From the NCBI RefSeq assembly GCF_002899825.2, contig NZ_PPED02000001.1, forward strand, positions 992,001 through 1,056,000: DNA of 64,000 nucleotides. Reading direction: 5' to 3'. The notes beneath the pieces were generated by a model that was not told the DNA's origin, did no database searches, and saw nothing but the letters and a program-made list of their open reading frames with translations. Below are positions 17,163 to 26,428 of the stretch, one piece after another. How positions within the stretch are numbered: the first letter of the stretch is position 1; each line of letters starts with the position of its first letter. The position numbers and the translations under genes were made by a program. Source of the stretch: Chryseobacterium phosphatilyticum. GTDB lineage: Bacteria > Bacteroidota > Bacteroidia > Flavobacteriales > Weeksellaceae.

Positions 17163-18335
17163 ATGATAAATTATAAAGAACTCTCGTCAATGGCTGAAGC
17201 TGAGGTAACTCTTTTTTTTGACTCCAACCGGCATCAGGAATTTACCTACCACAATTTACAACATACTATTTCTGTGGTAGCAGCTTCGGAAATAATGGCT
17301 GCTTATTATCAGTATGAAGAAAGACCTAAAGCTCTTTTAATGATTGCAGCATGGTTTCACGATACCGGTTATCCGGCAACCCGGGGAATCAATCATGAAT
17401 TGGCAAGTACAGAAATTGCAGAAGATTTTTTAAAAAAGAATAATGTATCACATGAGGAGATAGACTTTGTAAAAAGATGTATCCTCGCAACGAAAATGCC
17501 TCAAAATCCACAAACTGAAGAAGAGAAAATATTATGTGATGCCGACTTACATCACTTTTCTTTACCCAATTTCTTTGAATATAATGAAAAACTCCATAAA
17601 GAAAGGGAGAATATATTAGAAAAAAGTATTCCCAAAGAAGAATGGCTGGCTGATACCCTCAAGCTTATGTCTGCTCACTCTTATTTTACATCTTATGCTG
17701 AGGCTCACTACAATCCCGGAAAAGAAAATAATAGTAATCAAATAAAAAAAATACTCCAACAAAATATACCGGAAAATCTTTCATCTCCTAAAAAAGAAAA
17801 AGTAGAAAAACCTGGTAAAGGCGTTGAGACCTTGTTCAGAATAGCTTCCGGAAACAATCAGAAAATGTCCGACATGGCAGATAAAAAAGCTCAGATTCTC
17901 ATAACAGTCAATTCTATTATCCTGTCTATTATTTTTAGTCAATTAATACGAAAATTAGATGAAAGTTCCTACCTCAGCATACCAACTTATGTTATCTTAT
18001 CAGTCAATATTTTTTCCATATTTTTTTCCCTCCTTGCAACCCGTCCTAACCTTTCTTCCGGAAAGTTTAATCAGAAGGACTTAGAAGAAAAAAGAGTAAA
18101 TCTCATATTTTTTGGAAACTACTATAATATGTCTTTTGACGAATATTATAAGGGGATGCTTTCTGTAATGAAAGATGAGCCCTACTTATATCAAACGCTG
18201 ACTAAGGATATCTATATTCAAGGGATTGTCCTGAGTAAAAAATACAGACGTTTACGTATTTCTTATAATGTTTTTATGTTTGGTATTATACTCTCGGCGT
18301 TCAGTTTCATTATGGCCAGCTTTTTCCTGAAATAG
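17163..18335 (+). CDS. HD-domain phosphohydrolase fused to a Pycsar-effector-like transmembrane domain (PycTM/DUF5706)
   Basis: The 390-residue protein has two parts. Residues 1-185 form an HD metal-dependent phosphohydrolase with His30 and His34 (YHNLQH), the HD pair His66-Asp67 (AAWFHDTGY) and Asp126/Asp128 (CDADLHHF). After a charged linker, residues 220-390 carry a membrane module whose first part (ETLFRIASGNNQKMSDMADKK, then AQILITVNSIILS) matches the pattern of Pycsar effector (PycTM, DUF5706) proteins. Predicted membrane segments lie at about 244-262, 273-292 and 368-388. In Pycsar defence this module responds to cCMP or cUMP. No pyrimidine cyclase gene lies nearby, so a chromosomal signalling role is more likely. 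The HD part might hydrolyse a cyclic or phosphorylated nucleotide. Confidence 0.75.
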   Translation: MINYKELSSMAEAEVTLFFDSNRHQEFTYHNLQHTISVVAASEIMAAYYQYEERPKALLMIAAWFHDTGYPATRGINHELASTEIAEDFLKKNNVSHEEIDFVKRCILATKMPQNPQTEEEKILCDADLHHFSLPNFFEYNEKLHKERENILEKSIPKEEWLADTLKLMSAHSYFTSYAEAHYNPGKENNSNQIKKILQQNIPENLSSPKKEKVEKPGKGVETLFRIASGNNQKMSDMADKKAQILITVNSIILSIIFSQLIRKLDESSYLSIPTYVILSVNIFSIFFSLLATRPNLSSGKFNQKDLEEKRVNLIFFGNYYNMSFDEYYKGMLSVMKDEPYLYQTLTKDIYIQGIVLSKKYRRLRISYNVFMFGIILSAFSFIMASFFLK

Positions 18336-18378
18336 TTCAAAAAAACGATTTTCAAAAAACAGGCCATTAAAGGAATGA

Positions 18379-21300
18379 ATGAAAACATCAACCTTATCAA
18401 TTTGTAAAATTATGCAATTCAATATTAAAAATACAGTCCCCTTTTCCATTAAAATTTCTATTCTTGGAATCATCCTTCAATCTTGTGCAACTTATGATTT
18501 ACAAAAAGGAAAAGCTTTAGTAGAACTTCCCCTACAGGATTCTTCTAAAGTGGCTCATCAGTTCTTCCTTATCGGTAATGTAGGAAGTACAGATCATCAT
18601 AAGAATAAAAATACTTTAAAAACATTACAAAACATACTCAATACAGCCCCAGCCAGTTCAACATTGCTTTTTCTTGGTGACAACGTTTATCCACAAGGTA
18701 TGCCGGACAAAAATGATAACGAATATAAAAAGGCAAAATCAAATCTTGAGGATCAGCTAAATATCACTAAAAATTATAAAGGAAACACAGTGGTTATTCC
18801 CGGTAATCATGACTGGCATCATGGTCTTAAAGGGCTAAAAAATCAGGAAAGAGTTGTTACCCGATATCAGAATAATAAAAAAGGATTCCTTCCCAAAAAT
18901 GGCTGCCCAATTGATAAAATAAAACTGGAGGATAATATCACATTGATTACTATTGACAGTCAATGGTTTCTGGAAAATTGGGAAAAAGATCCTAAAATCA
19001 ATGCAGATTGTGATGTTAAAACCCGGGAAGACTTTTTCAAGGAATTTGAAGATCTGATCAACAAAAGTCAAAACAACCTCATTGTTGTTGCTATGCATCA
19101 TCCATTGATCAGCAACGGAATACATGCCGGATATTTTTCCTGGAAAGACCAGCTTTATCCTCTTGGAAGTCAGGTTCCTTTACCGGGAATCGGAACTCTT
19201 ATTAATCTATTTCGTTCCACATCAGGCATTAGTCCCCAAGACCTGAATAATGCCCATTATATTGCGCTCAACAGTCGCATCAAATCTATTGTTCAAAATA
19301 ATAACAATGTTATTTTCGTATCAGGACATGACCATAATCTCCAATATCTGGAAGAAAAAAATGTGCGACAGATTATTAGCGGAGCCGGGTCTGAAAAAGG
19401 AGCTGCAAAAGCAACACATCCACAGGATTTTTCTTTTGGAGGAAACGGATATGCTGTCTTGAATATCAATAAAGACAGAAGCGCTAATGTATCCTATTAT
19501 AACACTGAAAATAATTCTGAAAAGCTTTTGACAAATATTGAGGTCTTAAAGAAAGCTCCCGAACCTCCAGTTCAAATAAAGTATCCTGAAAAATTCCCTC
19601 AAACCGTAGTGACTTCTGTTTACCCGGAATCTTTAACAAAAAAATCAAAGTTCTATACATGGTTATGGGGAGAACACTATAGAAAATACTACAGCATGCC
19701 AGTTCAGGCTAAAGTTGCAACTCTTGATACTTTAAAAGGAGGCCTTTCTCCTGAGCGTGCCGGCGGTGGACATCAATCCAATTCATTACGACTGATTGCT
19801 AAAAATGGCCAGGAATATGCCATGAGAGGTGTGAAAAAAAGTGCAATACGGTTTCTTAATGCCGTTGCCTTTAAAAACTCAAGTCTGGGAGAAGATTTTA
19901 AAGGAACTTCCGCCGAGAAATTTTTACTTGATTTTTATACAACGGGACATCCATATACTCCTTTTGCTATTGAAAATTTTGCAGAAAAATTAAATATTCT
20001 CCATTCCAGTTCTCTACTCTATTATATCCCTAAACAAAAACAACTGGGCGAATTTAACAACGAATATGGAAATGAACTTTACCAAATTGAAGAACGTTTA
20101 TCAGGTAGTGAGGCAGATCTTAAAAAACTCAATGGAGCAACCACCACAATGAATACTTCAGACATGATGGAAAACCTGCATAAATCTGAAAAATATTCCA
20201 TCGATCAGCAAAGCTATATCAGAGCCCGTATTTTCGATATGCTTTTAGGCGATTGGGACAGGCATGAAGGCCAATGGCGTTGGGTTGAATATAAAGAAAA
20301 CGACCATTATATCTATAAACCTATCCCAAAAGATCGTGACCAGGCATTCAGTAAATATGATGGTTTTTTATTTAAATTTATTATGCTGTCTCCGCCATTA
20401 CGTCACATGCAGACTTTTAAAGAAGACATCAGGGATGTAAAATGGATGAACAGAGAGCCCTATCCTCTTGACCTTACATTTTTAAGAAATGCTACCGAAC
20501 AGGACTGGAAAAAAGAGGCAGAATATATTCAACAAAATCTTTCAGATCAATTTATTGATGAAGCATTCCGAAATTTACCTAAAGAAATACAGGATGAAAC
20601 CATACAGCTTATCCAAAAAGATCTGAAGATAAGACGAGATAAAATGGTACAATACGCTACAGACTATTATAAAGTCTTACAAAAAACAGTTGTTCTGACC
20701 GGCACCAATAAAGAAGACAGATTCGTCATTAAAAAAGAAAAAAACAAAGTAAATATTGTACAATACCGTGTAAAAAAGGAGGGCGATGAACTTGTTTTCC
20801 AACGAGAATATTCAAAAGATAAAACAAACGAAATTTGGGTATATGGGCTTGATGATAATGATACTTTTGATGTATCAGGAACTGAAAATTCAGGGATAAA
20901 AGTAAGAATTATTGGTGGCGAGAATAACGATGTTTATAATATTGCTAACGGACGGAATATTAAACTTTACGACTTTAAATCTCAAAATAACACCTACAAC
21001 CTTACCGGACATCCTGCGAAAAAGATAACAGATGAGTATGAAATTAATACTTATAATTATACAAAACCAACTTACAATTTTTGGGCAGGATATCCCAGTA
21101 TAAGCTATAACCCCGACGAGGGAGCCAAAATAGGAGCTCTTATCAGTTATACACAGAATGGTTTTGAACGAAATCCATATTCCGCAAAACATGATTTCAA
21201 GGCAAGTTATCTCACTGCAACAAACGGTGTTGAATTGGTCTATAATGGGAGTTTCCCTAATGCCATTGGAAAATGGACATTTGATATGAAGGCTCGTTTT

Positions 21301-22119
21301 ACCACTCCAAATTTTGCTCAGAATTACTTTGGGTTTGGAAATGAAACTATAAATAATGAAGATGTAGTAGATAAAGATTATAACAGAGTAAAAATGCAAC
21401 AACTTCAGATCTTCCCTTCTTTATCCAAAAAGAGCTTTCTGGGGTTGGTACACACCATTCAGCTGGGATATGAAAATTACAAGGTAAAAAATACTCCTGA
21501 ACGTTTTATTATACAATCCTCTCAAATTGATCCTCGTGTGTTGGACAACCAAAGATTTTTAGGAGCTAAATATACTTTCAGCTACGACCATAGCGATAAT
21601 CCGGCCTTTCCTACTATGGGATTTGGATTCGCTATCTCTGCTGCCTGGAAAACCAATCTTGAAGATACAAAACGAAATTTCATGACCTATGATGCTCTTT
21701 TAAATATCGCCCACCGTCTGGATAATAACGGACGTTTTGTCCTGGCAACAAAAGTACGGGGAAAGTATATCAACAACAAGGATTTTGATTTTTTTCAGGG
21801 AGCTGAATTAGGAGGAAGTAACGGATTAAGATCTTTTAGAGATTACCGGTTCCTGGGGCGTTCTTCCCTGTTTCAAAGCAGTGAAATCCGATGGAACTTT
21901 GGAAAAGTTAAAAATAGTGTTGCTCCTGTAGATTTCGGAATACTTGGAGGATATGATTATGGACGTGTATGGATGGATGGTGATGAATCAAGAAAATGGC
22001 ACCAGTCTGTAGGAGGAGGAATCTGGATGATTGCCTTAGAAACCCTTTCAATACGGGCTACTTATTTTACAGGAAGCGAAGGTGGCCGATTCACTGCGGG
22101 CGCCGGATTTTGGTTTTAA
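18379..22119 (+). CDS. Lipoprotein metallophosphoesterase fused to an Omp85-like outer-membrane barrel
   Basis: The 1246-residue protein begins with a lipoprotein signal (ILGIILQSC, lipobox Cys about residue 36). A calcineurin-like phosphoesterase domain spans about residues 50-380, with FLIGNVGS, FLGDNVYP, PGNHDWHHG, AMHHPLIS and SGHDHN supplying the metal ligands. A middle region (about 420-800) has LLGDWDRHEGQWRW and repeated acidic-asparagine turns. The C-terminal ~350 residues are amphipathic strands with GLRSFRDYRFLGRSSLF and a terminal Phe, as in BamA/TamA-type barrels. ATG 18412 is an alternative start giving a more compact signal. It follows the HD-PycTM gene by 43 bases. Function is unknown; surface or periplasmic phosphate-ester hydrolysis is implied. 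Confidence 0.75.
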   Translation: MKTSTLSICKIMQFNIKNTVPFSIKISILGIILQSCATYDLQKGKALVELPLQDSSKVAHQFFLIGNVGSTDHHKNKNTLKTLQNILNTAPASSTLLFLGDNVYPQGMPDKNDNEYKKAKSNLEDQLNITKNYKGNTVVIPGNHDWHHGLKGLKNQERVVTRYQNNKKGFLPKNGCPIDKIKLEDNITLITIDSQWFLENWEKDPKINADCDVKTREDFFKEFEDLINKSQNNLIVVAMHHPLISNGIHAGYFSWKDQLYPLGSQVPLPGIGTLINLFRSTSGISPQDLNNAHYIALNSRIKSIVQNNNNVIFVSGHDHNLQYLEEKNVRQIISGAGSEKGAAKATHPQDFSFGGNGYAVLNINKDRSANVSYYNTENNSEKLLTNIEVLKKAPEPPVQIKYPEKFPQTVVTSVYPESLTKKSKFYTWLWGEHYRKYYSMPVQAKVATLDTLKGGLSPERAGGGHQSNSLRLIAKNGQEYAMRGVKKSAIRFLNAVAFKNSSLGEDFKGTSAEKFLLDFYTTGHPYTPFAIENFAEKLNILHSSSLLYYIPKQKQLGEFNNEYGNELYQIEERLSGSEADLKKLNGATTTMNTSDMMENLHKSEKYSIDQQSYIRARIFDMLLGDWDRHEGQWRWVEYKENDHYIYKPIPKDRDQAFSKYDGFLFKFIMLSPPLRHMQTFKEDIRDVKWMNREPYPLDLTFLRNATEQDWKKEAEYIQQNLSDQFIDEAFRNLPKEIQDETIQLIQKDLKIRRDKMVQYATDYYKVLQKTVVLTGTNKEDRFVIKKEKNKVNIVQYRVKKEGDELVFQREYSKDKTNEIWVYGLDDNDTFDVSGTENSGIKVRIIGGENNDVYNIANGRNIKLYDFKSQNNTYNLTGHPAKKITDEYEINTYNYTKPTYNFWAGYPSISYNPDEGAKIGALISYTQNGFERNPYSAKHDFKASYLTATNGVELVYNGSFPNAIGKWTFDMKARFTTPNFAQNYFGFGNETINNEDVVDKDYNRVKMQQLQIFPSLSKKSFLGLVHTIQLGYENYKVKNTPERFIIQSSQIDPRVLDNQRFLGAKYTFSYDHSDNPAFPTMGFGFAISAAWKTNLEDTKRNFMTYDALLNIAHRLDNNGRFVLATKVRGKYINNKDFDFFQGAELGGSNGLRSFRDYRFLGRSSLFQSSEIRWNFGKVKNSVAPVDFGILGGYDYGRVWMDGDESRKWHQSVGGGIWMIALETLSIRATYFTGSEGGRFTAGAGFWF

Positions 22120-22140
22120 AATAATCTAAACAATAAAAAA

Positions 22141-23100
22141 ATGAAAGAAACTTCAAATTATTTACAAAAGAGTGTAGATGGCAAGTCCCGGGAAATATAC
22201 TACACCTACTACCAGCCTGAAACAACGGACATCAAGGCCACTATACTGATACTCCATGGGATGCAGGAACACAGTGGCCGCTATGCAGATTTTGCAAAAT
22301 ACCTGGTGCATCAGGGGTTTGCTGTGATTACCTACGATCATCTGGGTCATGGAAAAACAGCAAAAAGCAAAGAAGAAATGGGATTTTTTGCAATTAATAA
22401 TCCGGAAAAGCAACTCATCAATACAGCCAAAAGTATGGCCTCAATTTTAGATAAAGATTATCCGGAAGTACCTCATTTTATAATAGGCCACTCCATGGGG
22501 TCTTTTATTACAAGGTGTTTGTTGAGAAAACAGTCATCTCGTTTCAGAGGAGCAGTCATTATAGGAACCGGTGGTGAAAGTCAGCTTCTTGGTCCGGTGA
22601 AAGGATTACTTTCTTTTCTTACTTCCTTATCTCCTCATACCCATAGTGAACTTATCGCTGATTTATTTGGTAAAGTAAGCAATAGTCATTTTAAAAATGA
22701 AGAATATGATCATGGTACCAATTGGTTGAGTGTAAATAAAGAGAACAGAAAAGCTTTTATGCAAGATGAACTATGTGGTGTTCCATTTACCAATAATGCA
22801 TTCTATACTCTTTTTTCACTCATGGAAACAGCAACATCCAGAGATTGGGCAAAATCTATTTCAAGGGAGTTTCCCTTTATGTTTGTAAGTGGTGCTGATG
22901 ATCCTGTCGGAGATTTTGGCAAGGGAGTACAATCTACGGTAGATAACCTCCGGACAGATGGGTTTAAAAATGTACAACTGAACCTGTATACAGGAATGAG
23001 GCATGAAATATTAAATGAAGATATCAAAGAACAGGTATATGATGATATTGTAACATGGCTCAATTCAATATTAACCCAATCTTTACTTCAAAAATCTTAA
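22141..23100 (+). CDS. Alpha/beta hydrolase, monoacylglycerol-lipase-like
   Basis: This 319-residue protein has no signal peptide. The fold is seen from ILHGMQEHSGRY (oxyanion region, about residue 38), the HLGHG block, the nucleophile elbow GHSMGS with the catalytic Ser near residue 120, and the late MRHEILNE carrying the catalytic His. The HGMxEHSGRY and HLGHGKT patterns fit serine aminopeptidase S33 / monoacylglycerol lipase proteins acting on lipid esters. It follows the phosphoesterase-barrel gene by 21 bases and probably shares its mRNA. A bidirectional terminator lies downstream. Confidence 0.85.
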   Translation: MKETSNYLQKSVDGKSREIYYTYYQPETTDIKATILILHGMQEHSGRYADFAKYLVHQGFAVITYDHLGHGKTAKSKEEMGFFAINNPEKQLINTAKSMASILDKDYPEVPHFIIGHSMGSFITRCLLRKQSSRFRGAVIIGTGGESQLLGPVKGLLSFLTSLSPHTHSELIADLFGKVSNSHFKNEEYDHGTNWLSVNKENRKAFMQDELCGVPFTNNAFYTLFSLMETATSRDWAKSISREFPFMFVSGADDPVGDFGKGVQSTVDNLRTDGFKNVQLNLYTGMRHEILNEDIKEQVYDDIVTWLNSILTQSLLQKS

Positions 23101-23154
23101 TAATAAATATCTTTATATAATGATTGGATATTATTATTTTGGATTTAATACCAC

Positions 23155-23191
23155 ACAAAAATGACAACCTCTATAAGTTGTCATTTTTTGT
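23155..23191. terminator. Bidirectional terminator between convergent genes
   Basis: Arms ACAAAAATGACAAC (23155-23168) and GTTGTCATTTTTTGT (23177-23191) form a strong stem with an eight-base loop and U-runs on both strands. It serves the hydrolase gene (plus) and the phosphodiesterase gene (minus). Confidence 0.85.
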
Positions 23192-23213
23192 ACTGTATAT
23201 TCTGAATAATAGC

Positions 23214-24788
23214 CTAAAACGATTGAGGATTGATATTATTTATTTTTACCTCAAACTGTACATCGGGTGTTAAGCTTTTACCATTAAGGTATATCCAGTC
23301 TGTTCCTGATTTATTATAGACTTGCAGATAATACGTATTTCCTATTGAAGTTTTATCTTTGAAAGCCACAATATCTCCATCTTCAATACTGGAAGAAGTA
23401 TTACCCGTCTTTTTCTTTACGATTTGAATTCTGAGATTGGTAAGCGATTTTCCCCGTTTCGGATAAAGGTAATAGCTTCCACTGCTCACTGAATCCCAAT
23501 ACCAAAAATTATTAATAAGCTCACTGCTTTCCACTCTTACCAGCCCTTCTTTTAAATCAAAATAATTGTCTGTATTCCCTATGTTTATAATATTAAACCA
23601 TGTTTTTGCATCAGCCTGCAAAGAAGAGACGGTCAACCAGTCATCAGATTTTGAAAGATTCATATTCACATATTTTCCTGTAGATACGGATTTCAATGAA
23701 ACCCGGTCATATTTTCTGAATTTCAGACTTTGGGTTGGGGTATTCTGGTCTGAATATATATTTCCTTCTACCGGGTAATGATCTGAATAATCTGTCCAAT
23801 AGTATTTATCTCCAGTAAAATTTACATAAGTCATAAGCGTTGAAGACACCGGATCAAATACAATATTTTGCCAGCTAGGCGGTACATAATGATCATTGGA
23901 AACAAAAACGTAATCAAGATATTCTCTCTGATTGGCCGGATAAGGATAATGATAAGAAGCCATTGTATTGGTCTTGGTATCCCAGGTAGATGATAACCCT
24001 TTATAAACAGGTGGGTTAACATTAAGAGTTTGTAGCATTTTAGGATATTCCTGACTATCTTTTATAATATTAAAATCTCCTCCGTAGATGACCATTTCAT
24101 CGGCAGGGATTTTTAACCCATCAATATAAGCTTTTATAATCTCCAGCTGCTGTTTCCGGATGGTTACCTCTTTTCCCTGACATGAAGGTTGCGTAGATTG
24201 GGTATGAACTGAGATAAGATGAATACGCTTTCCGTCTTTTACTATTCTGGCGTAAGCAAATCCTTTTAAAGAAAGAGCATCAAAATCACATCCCGCAGGA
24301 AATATATACTGATCCATTCTTTCTATGGGATACTTACTGGCAATCATGACTCCACCGTTTTCAAATCCTCCGGAAGTTGCTTCCCGCCAGTCACCATAAG
24401 TATTATCCCATCCGTTTTTTGTCTGGCCTACAACCGGAGTCTGATAAGGAAAAGAAGAGAGAAGCTTTTGTCGTAGTTTATTGGCCGCCGTATTATCGAA
24501 GCATTCCTGAAGCAAAAGAACATCATAGTTCTTTAAAAAAGAAGCTTCCCCTAATTTCTCTGCCCTGGCCTGCTGAGACCATTGCGTCGTAGAAGAAATA
24601 CTGATATCACGTAACAAAAAGGTATTATATGTCAGAACTTTTATGTTAGGGGAAACATTTCGTCCTGCGATCCGCTGAGTATCAGGTAATACTTCATCTG
24701 TCAATGACTGATCTGATCTGCATGAAAAAAGACATAGAAGACAAAGGGTCGGTAGCATTCTAAATATCGTGTGATAAATGTAGTTCAT
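23214..24788 (-). CDS. Secreted sphingomyelinase C-like phosphodiesterase (endonuclease/exonuclease/phosphatase fold)
   Basis: This 524-residue lipoprotein has signal LPTLCLLCLFSCRSDQ with the acylated Cys at about residue 23. The catalytic domain (about 50-350) shows the nSMase/DNase I signatures: LTYNTFLLR, LLQECFDN with the metal-binding Glu, VHTQS, YGGDFNI, DYVFVSNDHY and TDYSDHYPVEG with the general-base His. The remaining ~170 residues (SVSTGKYVNMNLSKS and onwards) look like a beta-trefoil or binding module of the kind attached to bacterial sphingomyelinases. It is exported and probably cleaves sphingomyelin or a related phospholipid. It is transcribed away from the marR gene. No minus-strand -7 box was found. 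Confidence 0.85.
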   Translation of the reverse strand: MNYIYHTIFRMLPTLCLLCLFSCRSDQSLTDEVLPDTQRIAGRNVSPNIKVLTYNTFLLRDISISSTTQWSQQARAEKLGEASFLKNYDVLLLQECFDNTAANKLRQKLLSSFPYQTPVVGQTKNGWDNTYGDWREATSGGFENGGVMIASKYPIERMDQYIFPAGCDFDALSLKGFAYARIVKDGKRIHLISVHTQSTQPSCQGKEVTIRKQQLEIIKAYIDGLKIPADEMVIYGGDFNIIKDSQEYPKMLQTLNVNPPVYKGLSSTWDTKTNTMASYHYPYPANQREYLDYVFVSNDHYVPPSWQNIVFDPVSSTLMTYVNFTGDKYYWTDYSDHYPVEGNIYSDQNTPTQSLKFRKYDRVSLKSVSTGKYVNMNLSKSDDWLTVSSLQADAKTWFNIINIGNTDNYFDLKEGLVRVESSELINNFWYWDSVSSGSYYLYPKRGKSLTNLRIQIVKKKTGNTSSSIEDGDIVAFKDKTSIGNTYYLQVYNKSGTDWIYLNGKSLTPDVQFEVKINNINPQSF

Positions 24789-24929
24789 AGATGTTTTTTA
24801 GTTTTAAAAAATTTTCACTAAACTATGAATTAAACCAGTCAGGAAAATGAACGTATTGTTATCTGTTTTTTAAATATTTGTATTTGTATCTACATTTTAA
24901 ACATAATAGAAAATTCATTCTTAGTATTT

Positions 24930-24973
24930 TACGAACAATTAGTTTTAATTAAAACTAATTGTTCGTATATTTG
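24930..24973 (+). promoter_or_regulatory. 38-bp perfect palindrome overlapping the marR-usp promoter
   Basis: A perfect palindrome spans 24930-24967. Its left half begins TACGAACAATTAGTTTTAA and its right half is the exact complement. The -7 box TATATTTG (24966-24973) overlaps its right end, so the palindrome covers the whole -33 region. The MarR-family product of the gene 49 bases downstream is the natural ligand, giving autorepression. The length suggests two stacked dimers or a cruciform-prone site. Confidence 0.8.
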
Positions 24974-25021
24974 TTAGAAAGCATAAATCACAGAAATTTT
25001 TCATGTTTTATTTATCAAAAT

Positions 25022-25492
25022 ATGTCTGAAAACCAAAAAACCATATCAGAACTGGCTCTGGAACTGGGTTGGGCAATGAGTGAGATGAAAAGTCGTTTAC
25101 GACAAAAAATTCAGGCCTGCGTGAGTGAGTACGATCCGAATCTTTCGGTTGAGCTGATAGAAATTCTAGGACTTCTTTCCAGGAATGACGGGATCAATCA
25201 ACAGGAAATAGCCAACAAAGTGAGTAAAGATAAATCAAGTATTACGTATCTTATCAACAGTCTGGTAAAACGGGATTTGGTAGAACGGGTTGCTTATAAA
25301 AACGATCGGAGGAATAATCAGATTTTCCTGACTTCAAAGGGGAAAAAAATTGTAGAAAAGGTTTATCCGTGGGCTTTGGAACTTTATACAAAGGCTGTAG
25401 ACGATCTTGACAAAGAGGACATCAGCCAGGCTCTTCTTTTAGTAAAAAAAATGACCGCAAACCTGGATAAACCGGGTTATAAATCCACATAA
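25022..25492 (+). CDS. MarR-family transcriptional regulator
   Basis: From ATG 25022 the protein has 156 residues, the usual MarR size. The longer frame opening at TTG 24959 lies inside the promoter palindrome and is excluded. The winged helix is seen in NQQEIANKVSKDKSSITYLI (recognition helix) followed by LVKRDLVER and the wing YKNDRRNNQIFLT. It overlaps nothing but is one base from the Usp gene, so the two are cotranscribed. Autoregulation through the 38-bp palindrome is expected. The ligand is unknown. Confidence 0.9.
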   Translation: MSENQKTISELALELGWAMSEMKSRLRQKIQACVSEYDPNLSVELIEILGLLSRNDGINQQEIANKVSKDKSSITYLINSLVKRDLVERVAYKNDRRNNQIFLTSKGKKIVEKVYPWALELYTKAVDDLDKEDISQALLLVKKMTANLDKPGYKST

Positions 25493-25493
25493 T

Positions 25494-26342
25494 ATGAGAA
25501 CAATTCTTGTACCTATTGACTTTACATCCACTACAGAAAATGCTGTACAAGTCGCCGCAGAATGGGCTAAACACTATGAATATCAAAACATTATCCTTTT
25601 AAAGATTGCAGGAGAATCCGAATTTGATTACCTGCATATTGCAGAAGGCCACTCATTCGTCAATGAAGAAAGTGTTAACAGCCTTCTGGAAAGGACAGAA
25701 CTACGATTTGACCAGCTCAGTAAGGTCATTTCAGAAATTTCGGCAGAAATTAAGGTTTCAAGACTACTGAGTGACTGGGCATTGACCAGAAGTATCAATG
25801 AAGTCCTGAAAAATCAGCCGTCCATTGAAATGATCATTTTAGGAAGTGATGATTCTACTTCCTCTGCTGAAAGCTTTGTTTCTGATAATATCATAGCTAT
25901 TTCAAGAACAAGCCCTGTTAAAACCCTTATAATACCTAATAGCTACAGATACAGCAGCATCAAAAACATAGTCATTCCCTGCGATATCAATGGTATTAAA
26001 AAACTTGAAAGGCTATTTCATCACAAATCAATGATTGAAAAACAGGATCTCCGGCTATCATTCCTAAACATCAATACAAAGGAAGGAACTGATATCAATC
26101 CTGTAAAAAAGAAAGAGCTGGAAGATTATATTCACCAACACCTGACAGATTTACCCGGCAGCATTTATTATTCTTATGATGAAAATGTGATTAAAGGAAT
26201 CCTGACGTTTGCATCCGCCAATGGGGCTGACCTTATTATTGCATTACCGGGCAGCCATAGTTTCCTGTATTATATGGCAAGCAGAAGTATTTCTGAAGGA
26301 ATTTATCAGAACACCAACCTTCCTGTTCTGGTATTAAAATAG
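25494..26342 (+). CDS. Universal stress protein, tandem UspA domains
   Basis: The 282-residue protein has two UspA-like halves. The first (about 1-145) begins MRTILVPIDFTSTTENAV. The second (about 150-282) begins SIKNIVIPCDINGIKK and ends with NLPVLVLK. The family acts in the cytosol in stress resistance, often binding ATP. The nucleotide motif GxGxxxx(S/T) is not evident in the first half, so ATP binding is doubtful. It starts one base after the marR stop codon, so its expression follows the MarR ligand. It converges on a crp-like gene without a visible terminator. Confidence 0.85.
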   Translation: MRTILVPIDFTSTTENAVQVAAEWAKHYEYQNIILLKIAGESEFDYLHIAEGHSFVNEESVNSLLERTELRFDQLSKVISEISAEIKVSRLLSDWALTRSINEVLKNQPSIEMIILGSDDSTSSAESFVSDNIIAISRTSPVKTLIIPNSYRYSSIKNIVIPCDINGIKKLERLFHHKSMIEKQDLRLSFLNINTKEGTDINPVKKKELEDYIHQHLTDLPGSIYYSYDENVIKGILTFASANGADLIIALPGSHSFLYYMASRSISEGIYQNTNLPVLVLK

Positions 26343-26428
26343 TTGAGTTGCCTTTAAAAGAGTACTCTAACTGTATGTTTGTGAAAACGCACACCAGTTA
26401 TTCCGGAATTACTTTGAAGATAACAGAA

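Noticed and set aside
17163..18335. A complete Pycsar defence operon
   Set aside because: Only an effector-like domain is present; neither adjacent gene is a recognisable pyrimidine cyclase, and the neighbours look like housekeeping phosphate metabolism.
20890..21402. 170-codon frame on the minus strand inside the phosphoesterase-barrel gene
   Set aside because: It is the antisense shadow of a well-supported gene, with low-complexity hydrophobic composition and no promoter.
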